NCBI GenBank assembly: GCA_033064195.1 | Contig: JARBJD010000124.1 | Location: 62,001-126,000 of the forward strand | Source of the DNA: Blattamonas nauphoetae | Lineage: Eukaryota; Preaxostyla; Oxymonadida | Length of the DNA: 64,000 bases | Direction: 5' to 3' | Part shown: piece by piece, positions 24,420-35,506 of the stretch | Numbering within the stretch: position 1 is the first letter of the stretch | How the letters are laid out: every line of letters begins with the position of its first letter | Position numbers and translations under genes: made by a program | The notes under the pieces: model-generated | Databases searched by the model: none | The model's input: only the letters and a program-made list of their open reading frames with translations | Told to the model about the DNA's origin: nothing

Positions 24420-24945
24420 GACATTAGGTAAGCTGGGCACAATGGCGACAAGCTGAGCACATCGGTGCTCAGCTTGTCGTCTGGGTGGCTGAGCACCGGC
24501 GCCGAAATAAGCGCTCCCGGTTTGGACTTTTTTCTGCGATTGTGCCGGAAAAAGTGGTTCAATTCCCCTTTGGAAGATTTTTTTAAGGTATTCCCACTTC
24601 TTGTGAAATGGTTCACTTAATCGTAAAATACTGGTTGTTGAAATCAAAAGTCACTGAGGAGAGGTGTGGATGAGTTTGGCTGGATCTGCCCCACTGAAAA
24701 ATATTTGTGTCACTGAGAATATTAATCATCCCACAAAACACCATGATTATTCGTAATTTAGTTCATTTCCGTCATAATTGACTATAGGCTGAGAACCTTA
24801 ATCATTTGCATCGCATTTAATGGTGAAAATGCTGACATGAGAAATGGTCGATCTAACTTTCTTACAAAGAAGACTTCATCATTCTAGGAAAAAATACACG
24901 TGAAATGTTCACCTAATACATAGATTTAAGAACTAGAAAATGGAA
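24420..24945. other. Foreign 0.5-kb segment in Crinkler-like copy 2
   Basis: Sequence here has no counterpart in copies 1, 3 or 4. It begins with a strong hairpin at 24,450-24,479 (GACAAGCTGAGCAC, loop ATCG or similar, GTGCTCAGCTTGTC). It has no visible terminal inverted repeat or target duplication. Probably an insertion or rearrangement product of unknown type. Confidence 0.4.
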
Positions 24946-26232
24946 TTCAAACAGCGGTTTAGAGCTGAGCTCTTCAAACTCAAGCGCTGCGTAAGGACTT
25001 TGGGAAGTCGCTCTGGCAGAACATGTGTTCCCATTTGTTTCCAGCTTGATCCATCTCCCATCCGTCCACTCATCAAGCACATCTGCCATGTCCGAAGTTG
25101 TTCGTTCCTCTTCTGCAAATCCCTCCTGGTCATTCTCATCCAAATCAGAGGAGCTGTCCTCGTCGGATGAGTCTTCAATTACAAGAACAGCTTCCGTTCG
25201 AACAGGTCGGCGAGTTGCGGGAGAGGATCCGGCGATCGTTCCCAGCGATTCATCCTTCCCTCCTCCGCCCTCCCCCACGCACTGCGACAGCACGTCCACA
25301 ACCAATGATGGAACAGTGTCTGTTGGTGATCCAGCAGGAACTGGAGCTGTTCTGGCAGATGCTGAGTCCACCAAGCATGTCCGAACCAGATTTCGACTCG
25401 TCCTTCGGGTTCTCATTCTGCGGACTGCAAATGATTCTCCAAAAGTTCAGAATGTTCATCAAGTTCAGCGTCCATTTCCAGCGAGATCTCCGCTTGTTTG
25501 CGAAACTGCTGCTCTACAGAGCTTCTGCTGTCAGGGCTCGCCTCGCCTTGATCAAAGGAGGTCTTGTGTCTTCTTCTAACATGGACATACCGAACTGGTG
25601 TCGCTTGACCATTTGGAAGGACACACACCCCAAAATGGAAGATGGTCCATCTGAGCTGCAACTCTCTCGGATGAAGGAAGAGCTGACGACGCTTTATCAG
25701 GAAGTGTATGAGCCTGTCGATGCTCTGAACATACAGCTCGAGGGAGCCCGCAACGATGAGGAACGTATATCCCTCAGAGAAACCGCAAACTTATCTGCGC
25801 TTCGAGCCAAACTCATTCTGAAGCGAACTACCCTCCTTCAACGTGCCTGGGCAGTTTATGAATTTTTTGGTTCGCTGGCTATGACTATCAATGCGGGAAC
25901 TCAATTCTCATCAGAAGGAGGCAATCCTCCTCCGCCGACGGGCGAGAAATGGATTGACGGAAAGGAGACACAAGTTCTGATGGCCATGCAACATGTGAGT
26001 TCTGTGATCGGGTATATCGAGTATTCGTACGTCCTAAGCGTCGCAAAACCTGGCATTCGCAGCAGTGAGTTCAAGAAAGAAAAAGCGAAGTGTCACGAAA
26101 TATTGACCGATCTTTGGGAGTATCTTCCCCAAGTGGCCCAAAAAATCAGGTCCTGCAAAAAAATCAGACTTTATTTTTGAAAAAATTGATTCAAAAATAT
26201 CACCTCTATAAAACAGAATTAAGTGTCCCCAC

Positions 26233-28202
26233 TAGGCATGGCTGACCGGCCAAAAGTCGCGGTCAGTGTCACTTCAGATTAATTTAAAGGGTCAGATCTT
26301 ACCTCCTCAATACAATGTCTTAAATGAACAAGAAATAGGTGAGTTTGTGGATTTCCATGTCAAATTTTGCTTCCTCTCACTGTTCGGTTCCCAACATTCC
26401 CTTATTTGAGCTTTCCACCTCGCCAAGTCAAGAACTGCTTTTCTCTTGTCCATTGTCGCTTTCAGCCTCTTCACCGTTTGTGAAAACCCAACTGTCACTT
26501 CACATCATCTTTCTTTTGACATCAGGCTTCCTCTCCTCCATCAACTGAACAATGACAACATCATCCCCACCAGTTCAAAATCTACCTCATCTGGATTGTC
26601 TTGTTCGTTGTACAGCGTGAGAAAGAGCTCTTCTGTAGAGAGAAAGATCGGAGAGAAAATGGGGGAACAAGAGGAGAACGATTCGAGTGATGGAGTGGAG
26701 TTATGCCTGATCTGAGTGGTCATTACGTTCTTCCATGATTTAAGCACATTATCCATCTTGACTTGTGGTTCATTCTCATGAAAAAAGTCGCTCTTATTGA
26801 TGCTCAACTTGTATGTTCTCGTCTTATTCTCATTCTTCTTCGCTTGATTTCCCAAGAGTCCATTATCTCATATACGTTCGTCTTCGACAAGACTGACCAA
26901 ATTTTCAAGCTTAGCATCGCCCTCGAGCCAGTTTTGTGTCGAAACGGCTTCTAAATTGTGAAAATCACTTCATGTCCTTTCGAATCGATCCACCACGACA
27001 AAGATTCTTTCAACTCCTTGTTTAGATGCTCTCAGTGGTATTTTCTCTCTTTCTGACATTTCTAATCAGTCTTACAAAGACCGTCCTACAGTTCCTCATC
27101 TTTTGTCTGATCTTCGCTTCTCGACTGCCGGAGCCTTATCAGAATCAAAGCTAAAGATCCAACTTGTGACAATCGAACAACTGTATTTCATTCAAACTGA
27201 TATCCCCTCAGATACGATTGATAGAAAAATGGAGTATCGATTCACGCAATTCGAGAAACTGGAGGACACTGTCAGGAGGAGAGAAGCCGGTCCTCATATC
27301 ATCGTCAGTTGTAATGTTCTCAAAAATGCTTGTGATTCTTTCTTCGCCTTGTCTCAAGAGGATCTCCACCATCCAATGATGATCATTGTCAAGAACTCTC
27401 CATCACTGTCATCTTTTCCGGATCTTATGACATTTCTCGTTCATGAACTGGCAACTAATTTCAAGTTCTGCATTTTCAAGACAGACAATCCATCAGGGTC
27501 TTTCACCATCCCATATGATCATCCAAAGCAAAAACTGGAATTTAACACGTAAATATCGAACAGACTGTTCTTCAACTGCTTGTCAACTCTTACCAAAGTT
27601 GATTGGTCCATCCATCTCCCTGTCGGTCAGACGATCCGAGAGAATGGGGATGGATTCGAAATGACACTGTCTTTTTAAGGGAGTGTTCCTAGTGACAAGC
27701 AGGAAATATGATGTGACACTCGAAGTTGCGGATGGAACAGGATTCGCGGCAGAGAAAGTCTCTTTCAGTAAAACAGATGGCACAACAACGTTCGCACTCA
27801 GATATCCAAACACTTCTTGTCTCTCGTCTTCAACCACATTTTCGATCGTTGATGTTAAGAAAATTGCTTCTGAAGCAACTTGCATTGAGTTGGAATTTGA
27901 AAGAGAAGCTAACCCAGACCAGCAGTTCGATCATGTCCCCACATCATTTTTTGTCATTATTTCGTTCGGAAATCTCTGAATATAAGAGTTAATCGGATTG
28001 ATTGAAATGATAACAAATTTCTTTTCACATTTCCACAGAGATAACGTGGATATTCTCGTCATTGACTAGTTATTCAGTGTGTTTTGGATTCCTCTTCGGA
28101 GAAATGGTAACTTTGGATTATGGTTTCTGATATTTCTCCGGTCAGTGACCGTCAGTACTTTTCGGCGAAAACTGACCGGTCAGTGCCGGTCAGCCATGCC
28201 TA
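26233..28202. mobile_element. hAT-type non-autonomous transposon (1.97 kb)
   Basis: Perfect 18-bp terminal inverted repeats (TAGGCATGGCTGACCGGC) are flanked by the 8-bp direct duplication GTCCCCAC (26,225-26,232 and 28,203-28,210). Subterminal copies of a CGGTCAGT motif lie inside both ends. The right arm of the surrounding inverted repeat (29,645-29,652) keeps the uninterrupted site with a single GTCCCCAC, a built-in empty-site control. TAGG-type ends and 8-bp duplication define hAT. No transposase recognised. Confidence 0.85.
27103..27979 (+). pseudogene. Unrecognised gene fragment carried in the hAT element
   Basis: Two open blocks, 27,103-27,552 and 27,683-27,979, in the same orientation. 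The second (YDVTLEVADGTGFAAEKVSF, then FALRYPNTSCLSSSTTFSIV) has the alternating pattern of a beta-sandwich, Ig-like repeat as in large surface proteins. The first has no recognised domain. The blocks are not joined by obvious splice sites, so they are probably a captured and decaying host fragment. Confidence 0.35.
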
Positions 28203-28611
28203 GTCCCCACAAAGCCGGAAAGATGCAGAAAACCAAACTCGGTCTGCAAACCCACAATTATGAACTTTCGAACTTCCTCCATTTCATAGTTTCTTCCTGA
28301 ACTCCTCCTTTTCTCAAAAGATTAATGAAAACTAATCTCAAAGTGTGTTGCATAGTTGACACTTGTTATGACATAATTTGTGTGTCAGCGAATGAAAGGA
28401 TCCTAGAGATCATCGACTGCTATGTGGACAAGGGAGGTGAGAACAATGTCAAGAAAATGGTCATGGTTCTGTTGGAGGTGGAGTAATATGAGAGGGCTGT
28501 TGGACACGTGCTTGCGTTCCAGGTACGAATGGAAGAGTTGAACTGACACTCGTCGATCGAGTGGATACGACTATTCCTATGTCAAGCTTAATTTTTCTCT
28601 TCTAATGACAT

Positions 28612-29243
28612 CCTTTTCAGCAATCAGCAATTCCGGATGTCTAACGTTGATTCCGTCTCCATAACGTTGGTCTCACTGACTGGACAGTTTCTTTTCTGTG
28701 AACCACATTTTTTCATGTATCTCGGCAACCAGGTGTAGAGAACACGCGGTGTTCTCCGCTATGACTATGTTCGAGAGCACTATCTTTGAGCTGAAATTTC
28801 AAGATCCGCTGAAGGTTTCCAAATGCCAAGTTTCACCTTGAATGTCACAAGTTAGACAATCATTGGTAGAATTCTCTCGCATCATCGACTTATTCCGGAA
28901 AAATATGGTCTAAATACGAGATAGTCAGAGTATGCAACGCGATCATATATTCACGAAGATGATAGTCTGTTAACAGCGAAGATTCATTCCACTTTTGTCA
29001 TACAGATGATGTGCACACAAATTGGTAGAGAGACACACAAGTTGAAAAGACTCAAAACCGACATCACAATATAGTGTCGAACAAATCACCTGTGTTCGTG
29101 AAGACAGTGCGCTGTGACATCTCGAGTTGAAGAGATACGACATGGACATTCTGTCATCAACTGGCAGCTCCATGCTCGTAGAAACACAAATGTAACAAGT
29201 AGAATTCCTCTAAAACGCCTGGAATTACGGATTGCGGATAAGT
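28612..29243. other. Spacer of the inverted-arm element, no gene seen
   Basis: 632 bases between the arms with only short frames (minus-strand 67 codons at 28,970-29,173). Nothing recognisable. Confidence 0.4.
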
Positions 29244-29823
29244 ATGTCATTAGAAGAGAAAAATTAAGCTTGACATAGGAATAGTCGTATCCACTCGATC
29301 GACGAGTGTCAGTTCAACTCTTCCATTCGTACCTGGAACGCAAGCACGTGTCCAACAGCCCTCTCATATTACTCCACCTCCAACAGAACCATGACCATTT
29401 TCTTGACATTGTTCTCACCTCCCTTGTCCACATAGCAGTCGATGATCTCTAGGATCCTTTCATTCGCTGACACACAAATTATGTCATAACAAGTGTCAAC
29501 TATGCAACACACTTTGAGATTAGTTTTCATTAATCTTTTGAGAAAAGGAGGAGTTCAGGAAGAAACTATGAAATGGAGGAAGTTCGAAAGTTCATAATTG
29601 TGGGTTTGCAGACCGAGTTTGGTTTTCTGCATCTTTCCGGCTTTGTGGGGACACTGGCATGATCCTACCCCGTGCCCCCCTCCAATATTTTAACAGGAGC
29701 TTTATTTAATACCATTTCACGATGTATTGGTATTTAATTATCGATTTGAGACCGGGTTTTGGAGATATAAATTCATCTACACTTCACCCGATCCTTTTTC
29801 CAGACACTTTTTCATAATGTCGG

Positions 29824-29873
29824 ATAGTCTTCACAGCCCCCCGCTCAAGAGCAGGGGGGGCTGTGAAGACTAT
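29824..29873. other. Strong 19-bp hairpin
   Basis: ATAGTCTTCACAGCCCCCC and its exact complement flank about a dozen bases containing GCTCAAGAGCA. The G/C tract gives a very stable stem. It lies in otherwise plain DNA between nested element ends; it could be a foldback tip or a structured RNA element. Confidence 0.6.
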
Positions 29874-30168
29874 TGGTGAATTCTCAAAAGTAACATAGAA
29901 AAAAGGATCTTTGTGAAGTGTTGAAACAAATAATGGGCTGGATCGGGCCAAAATGGGCAGCTTTTTTTCGCCCTCAAAATCACAAAATTTCATCAAAAGT
30001 GTGTTTAAGATTAAAATCCAGACATATTTGAAATTTTTCGTGAGGGGATATTTTTGAATCAATTTTTTCAAAAATAAAGTCTGATTTTTTTGCAGGACCT
30101 GATTTTTTGGGCCACTTCCAATACTTCGATCACATTTATAGTAGTGTCAATAACCCGTACATATTCAA

Positions 30169-30708
30169 AAACCCGTAACATGGGGCTTGAAAAATATACA
30201 TTGGTCAAACTAAGAAAACTAAAATTTGGTTCCGCGCCGAAACCCCTGTGTCGGGAGAAAACCTCAAAATACTGTTTCCTTTAGGAATCCACACATTTTT
30301 CTCAACTTTTTCCCCTTTTTTCTCCACAACCAGCCATCCGTTTTGAATCAAATAAAATGCATTGTGATCGTAAAGTTCTCGACAAAAGCTGCTCAAAAAA
30401 GAAAAGATATTTTTTTCTAAGAATTTTTTGTCGAGAAAAATATGGGTTTTTTTCCATTTTCCCAAATATCCAGAATTTTTTCTCCAACTTTTTTTTAAAA
30501 TGTTCATTTCACCAAAAAAACATGTTTGTGAAAAATTCCATCGAAATCGGTTCATGGGTTGTGAAGATATTACCGAAACGATTTTTTTGATCGGGCAAAA
30601 GGGGGTATTTTGAGGTTTTCTCCCGACACAGGGGTTTTGGCGCGGAACCAAATTTTAGTTTTCTTAGTTTGACCAATGTATATTTTTCAAGCCCCATGTT
30701 ACGGGTTT
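30169..30708. mobile_element. 540-bp MITE with about 104-nt inverted ends
   Basis: Bases 30,169-30,272 (AAACCCGTAACATGGGGC onward) recur inverted at 30,605-30,708 with few mismatches. The interior is AT-rich with T-runs and no convincing coding frame. Size and structure fit a miniature inverted-repeat element. No target duplication is obvious. Confidence 0.65.
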
Positions 30709-32191
30709 ATGAAAAGTTCGGTTTATTGAAAGGACTATTAGGGTATGCCACAAAACCCATCAAATCCACAAAAGTCAAACGTCCAGGAAAAATGGAAAGA
30801 ACAGTGGAAGAGACATTCAACCTCGAAGTATTATCTTGCGCAAACACCTGTGGGAGGAGATGAAGGTAAATCTTTATGAGTTGATCAACTTGAAAATAGT
30901 GTTTAAGGGGAACTGTTGAAACTGATTTTGTCCTATTATTTTCATTTCAGACGAATTAGCACCCATGTATTGATAATAATTGAGAGAAAACGTAGAATGA
31001 CGAACAAGTGATGTGACAAAACCCGATCACTTCAACCTCATCCAATGTCTCTGGTAGTGTGAGAGAATCGTTAAAGAGTGTATCATCCAGTCCTTTTGCA
31101 GCGTCTCAATGTGTTCTGTCTTTCCTCCAAATCTGTAACAGCTTGAGTGAGCGTAGGTTCGGTTTCCCTTCTTCATTTCCCTTGATCTGCTCGTCTTTGT
31201 TCATCGGGAGTTTGGTTTTGGAGAGATCTCAATTTCATTCTGTGTCTTCCTCACTTTTGTTGTTCTATTCGAATATTACCATGGTCGCAGAGCGAGGAGG
31301 GATCGACAGAAAGGCCATACAACATTCCACGCACTTGGAGAGTAGATGGACAGTGACAGAGGAGCGGACAAAGAGAGGAGGGAGATGGCACACAGGATGG
31401 TACTTGGTTGACATTTGGGAGTGATGTGAGAGGAACTACGAGAGAGGATGGAAAAAAGTGAAAAGTCAAACGATGTCGCTGTTTGGACTGATGATTCTCG
31501 GTTTCTTGTTTGAATGGATCGTGAAATGTTCATTGAGTGTCAACTGCTCACGAGTTCACAGAGAGGACGGAACGGGGTGAAGAGTAGACATCATTTCGTG
31601 GTTCGATTTTCGGTGCGAATGGGTAAAAAGAGTTTGCAGGGAGGATTCACTGACCCCGTCAGGAGAGTGAGATATTGCGAGGGCAATACGGGCGACGATT
31701 TGAGTCGTGGAAGCGTGGGATGTGGTAAGATTGAATGTGACTGTTTGATCACTTAATTCCTCAGTTGAAAGTCACCCTTAATTCATATAATCGTGTCTAC
31801 CCAGTGTTGTCTCTGATCGCTTCTGAGGTCAGACAGGGACACTGTGGGATGAACATCGGATCTCAAAAGAGCGACTTTGACGATTTGACATTGTGAATAT
31901 TGACTCTGCCATGGCTGTCGTCTCATGCGAGAACGGTGGATACAACACCACACACAGAATAAGAACAGGAATAATCTGTTCATGTTTCAGTGGAATGACT
32001 ATCGAGTGGTGAAGAATCGAAGACAACTTCTGCCTCAATCATCCTTTTCAATGTGAATCGAGACGATCTTCATGTGTCCCCTCTATCTCTCTTGGCCCAC
32101 TCACTCTAACTATATTGCCTCCATTCCCTGGTCTTCCACCTGAAGAAGTGAGCGTGAACGAGAAGAAGGATGCACATAGAGTACGTGTGGA
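30709..32191. other. 1.5 kb without a recognisable gene
   Basis: Short frames only, the longest at 31,059-31,424 (plus, 121 codons, Ser/Phe/Leu-rich), none with motifs. It might hold small exons of a gene continuing into 32,192-32,605, but I could not link them by splice sites. Confidence 0.35.
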
Positions 32192-32605
32192 GTGAAACGA
32201 ACGAACGGTCAACGTCGCCATCGATGCCCTCCACCCCATCCCCTTCGTATCCCCTCGACACATCCACTCCTTCTGTTCCTCGAAGTATGTCCAGTGAGCC
32301 TGGTTTGGGTCTTTCTGAAATCCGCTGGCGAGCTTGCTGACATTTTCAACTCTGAATTCCACACAGTACAACTTCCTCCAGCTAAAGTTTGGATAGATGG
32401 AGATCCTGAAAACAAAACCATGGATATTGTAGACTGGATGAACACAAGAAACTCGTTGGGTAATCGTATCAAAGGCTTGGACGACAACCGAATGCCACGA
32501 AGGGAAGCTAAAGAAAATGCATCAAAAACAGACACTCCTCAACAAAACTGTTCTAAACAACACGATATTGATTCAGATAAAGACAAACACGGAACATTGG
32601 TCTGA
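32192..32605 (+). CDS. Unrecognised exon or small gene
   Basis: 137-codon frame ending TGA. The second half (AGELADIFNSEFHTVQLPPA and MDIVDWMNTRNSLGNRIKGL) reads like a real globular or helical protein, followed by a Lys/Asp-rich tail (DIDSDKDKHGTLV). The first 30 residues look like a read-through intron or leader, so the true start may be an upstream exon. No family recognised. Confidence 0.35.
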   Translation: MKRTNGQRRHRCPPPHPLRIPSTHPLLLFLEVCPVSLVWVFLKSAGELADIFNSEFHTVQLPPAKVWIDGDPENKTMDIVDWMNTRNSLGNRIKGLDDNRMPRREAKENASKTDTPQQNCSKQHDIDSDKDKHGTLV

Positions 32606-32894
32606 GATGTCTTCCCACATCGTACCACCAGTTCAAATCTTCCCATACCCTGTGTCTTTCCATTAGCAACAACAGATCATCTGCATTTCGAGTGAATTAC
32701 TGATTTATGAAACACGTACCCAAAAATCCGTATCACTACCCGATCAGAGCACCCACCCACCACTCAACACCACCACAGCCCCATTCCCCACTCAGTGCCC
32801 TTCACATTCACAAGCGAAGTGTCCATCTCTCTTGTTGTCCTTTCCCTCGTCGCTGCCTCGCATGAGTCTGCTCCGTCCCCTCGGGTGTTGCTAC

Positions 32895-32990
32895 GCGCAG
32901 TCCGCGTAATGACTAGGGGCAGTCCGTTTTTTTGTGCTAGGGGCAGTCCGACTTTGCTAGGGGCAGTCCGAGCTTTGCTAGAGGCAGTCC
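32895..32990. repeat. CTAGGGGCAGTCCG array in the left MULE end
   Basis: Five spaced units of (G/C)TA-GGGGCAGTCCG; the mirror array is at 35,875-35,972. Possible transposase-binding array, by analogy with other Mutator elements. Confidence 0.65.
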
Positions 32991-33381
32991 GTCATTTTCT
33001 GGGTTATTATTGCAATTTTTCACTCTTTGATTTGCACCATGAGCACAATTACACATCTTCGAAGTCAGTAGCAGCGAAATCAACCAGATTCGGAAATTGA
33101 TAGCGAGAAAGAGGTCATTTTGTTTGATCTGACCGAAAATCAAGTATATGAGATAGAAAGTGTCAATACTATCCGAATAGCACCAACGATGAAGGATGAA
33201 ACACAAGAAAGAGATGATGAACAACATTTTATCCATTTCAATCCAGGATTGACCACAAAAAGTTTTGGATCTCCAACCACTCTCTCACACATATCTCCAC
33301 ATCATCGTCGTAATTTTCACCCTTTTATCTGGAATAAACTCTCGTTCCTATATTCTCTTTGCTGTTTAGATGTTGATCATG

Positions 33382-34257
33382 TCAGAAGTGGAACTCAACT
33401 CCCGCGTGTCTTTGTACTGCCAGCAGAAGCGACGAAGACCAGTGAAGGTGGAAGAAAGGAAGGCGGAGGGAGAGGAGCGTCGCCTTTGGTATGGCCTCAT
33501 CTGGCTGGGTCGTTGGAAGAGACAGTCGCGCTGGTGATGATGACGTCGGATCTGAACATGATGTGGGGGAGTGCTGTGACTGAAAGTGGGGTGTGTAGGG
33601 TTGTGGTGTATTTTGTGTTTTCGTTGTTAGCTCTGTTTCTTTGTCGTTCTTCCTGTTTTCTTTGATTCTTGAGTTTTTGGGTGGGTCACTCAGATTGTTG
33701 GAGAACTGCTGGTCTCGATCGGGAGACAACGACATGGTTGACAGTGCGCACGCAGCAACGGCTGGTGGGACAGCAAGGAAGGAGGGTGGGCAGGCGAGAG
33801 GAGGAGTTGAGAGGGCGGGTTGCGGGGTGGTCGTCTTCGGTGAGATGTCTGCTACGTCTGCTGAGAGGTCCGAGCGGCGGGAGACGCGTTGGAATGGTGC
33901 CGATGGGGCTTGTGAGCGCTGTTGATGTTTGTGAGCGGGTTCGACGACGCAGTGTTTGAGGGGTGTGAGGCGGAGGAAGGAAAGAGGGCTGTTTGCGAAG
34001 AGCTGCGGAGAGCGGGGAGGACGGTCGGGTTTGGGACGGAAGGATGGAGGTGAGGGAGATACATTGCCGCTGCTTGTTGTGTCGAGCGGGTGGAGGGAGG
34101 AATCAATGGAGGATTTGGGTGTCTCTGAGAAGGAACTTGCAGAGTGAGATGGGAGCGGCAGAGAGGAACGAGTCGGAGTTAGAGGAGATTGGGAAGAGGT
34201 AGGAGAGGGACAAAAAGAACAGAGACGAGGAAGAGGACGAGCAGGAATGGAGAACAT
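33382..34257 (-). other. Pro/Ser-rich open frame inside the MULE-like element
   Basis: 291-codon minus-strand frame, extremely rich in Pro, Ser and Thr (SPSPPSFRPKPDRPPRS), with a second such frame just upstream (34,261-34,629). The plus strand is strongly purine-biased through 33,660-34,470. The bias itself removes stops, so openness is weak evidence. It could be a captured exon for a disordered linker protein, or simple low-complexity DNA. Confidence 0.25.
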
Positions 34258-35263
34258 TTCCTAAAAGGATGGGTACAGGAAAACAAGTGAGAGGGACGAA
34301 TGGATGGAGGGTGAGATTGGGTGGATGGAGTCGGCGGTGAAGATGGAAGAGGAGGGTGAGGTCGGGTTCCGAGAGGCGGAAGAAGAGAGGGAGGGAGTGA
34401 GGGGGAGTGGGGTGTTGGAGGCACGAATATCGTCGATTGAGAGGGAGAAGATCGGGAAGAGCAGATGGGTGATTCTAAATGAATTGTTACCCGCGTATTT
34501 TCTTCTGCCAGACGTGCAGAAACTCTCTGCAATTTTCAGAACGCTCATATTCTCCTCCCCTCGACATGATGAAGGTGTTTTTTTGTCCTTCTGACTCTTC
34601 ATACATTCTTTTGTATCTGATTTCTGCATTCAGTCGACATTTTTCACCCAGACTTGTCTATACCTCCAAACATGTTCAAGTATCTCGTTTTAACACAAAC
34701 TTTGAAGCGGAAAACCATCGCTTGAACAGGATATATATTCTCATCTTCGCTTTCCAAGTCTTTGTTTCCATCATCTTCGATCCAACAACGAAACTTGACA
34801 TCTCATTGATTGATTGCAATTTTGAGGTTTTCCAACTCTTTTCCTTCAACTTTCTCATTCAGATCTGGTGATCCCGTTCTTCCCCTCAAACAGTTGACTT
34901 GTGAATTCTGATCTTCCTCCCTCTTCTATTGTAACCCTCAAAAATGATATCCATTCACAAATTCGCCTCAAAAATACCATATGGACGTTTTCGGATTCCT
35001 TTATGAAGATATTGCCTCTCTGACGCGAGGAAGTCAATCCATGTTTTTCAAGACTTTTTGAATGATTCGTGCTTTTGATTCGCTTTTTTCTCACATTTCC
35101 GTTCTTTTATATCGTTTTACACCATCGGTTGATTTTCTGGCACGTTTTGGGGAAATAAATGTGAAAAAAAGCCCCAATCAGAATAGGGCTCTCTCGAACG
35201 CGATCAAAACAAAATCTCCAAAATTTAGCACTTTTCTGTCCTGAAAACCTCTGACAGCTAATT

Positions 35264-35506
35264 CTACAAAAATTTTTTTTTGAGACGCACCATAGTCTTT
35301 TGTAACTTTTCATTTAGAATCACCCAGATGAGACACCAAAAGATCGAGCTAAGAAGAGAAGGAGATGGGGAGAATAAAAGAAAGCGGGACACTGCAGATT
35401 CTGCGAGTCCTTCTTTCGGTTTAAACTTGCCGGATTGGTGAAGTTGATGGAAGGCCGCGAGAAGAACGAGGCTGAGAGAGACGAGAGAGAGGAGGATCGA
35501 GATCAA
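35264..35506 (-). other. Hydrophobic short frame, possible membrane exon
   Basis: Minus-strand frame with two hydrophobic stretches (ILLSLVSLSLVLLAAF and SLLSSIFWCLIWVIL) inside the MULE-like element. It has no ATG at its head. It may be one exon of captured host DNA; no family recognised. Confidence 0.2.

Larger units (their letters stand above)
16816..26130 (+). pseudogene. Crinkler/RHS-like gene, copy 2 (fossil)
   Basis: Same family and part order as copy 1: ubiquitin-like header (split across 16,816-16,990 and 21,092-21,330) and P-loop GSSGVGKS near 21,730. The NTPase core runs to about 22,650, followed by the conserved region FHLVPHSLYNAGFESILLFF (about 23,350-23,700) and the Cys cluster near 23,790-23,850. 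Helical C-terminal parts run to about 26,130. It is broken: a 4.1-kb transposon interrupts the header, about 0.5 kb of unrelated DNA lies between its conserved region and C-terminal part (24,420-24,940), that latter part is internally rearranged, and a nest of elements replaces its tail. There are several further small breaks. The short introns of copy 1 are still recognisable. It looks older than copies 3 and 4. Confidence 0.65.
26222..29655. mobile_element. Inverted-arm (foldback-like) element, split by a hAT insertion
   Basis: Left arm 26,222-26,232 plus 28,211-28,611 and right arm 29,244-29,655 are about 412-nt near-perfect inverted copies; the spacer of 632 nt (28,612-29,243) holds no recognisable gene. 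The hAT element at 26,233-28,202 sits 11 bases inside the left terminus. Without it the element would be about 1.46 kb. No clear target duplication of its own. Confidence 0.6.
26131..30117. mobile_element. Outer element with 75-nt inverted ends, hosting nested insertions
   Basis: The 75 bases at 26,131-26,205 (AAGTGGCCCAAAAAATC onward) recur inverted at 30,043-30,117 with about one mismatch. The left end lies where similarity to the Crinkler-like gene stops, so this is the element that replaced the 3' end of copy 2. I found no clear target duplication. Inside it are an inverted-arm element (26,222-29,655) and a hAT insertion. Confidence 0.5.

Noticed and set aside
33382-34257. Confident Pro/Ser-rich protein gene
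   Set aside because: Extreme pyrimidine bias of the strand removes stop codons by itself; no start, splice or homology support.
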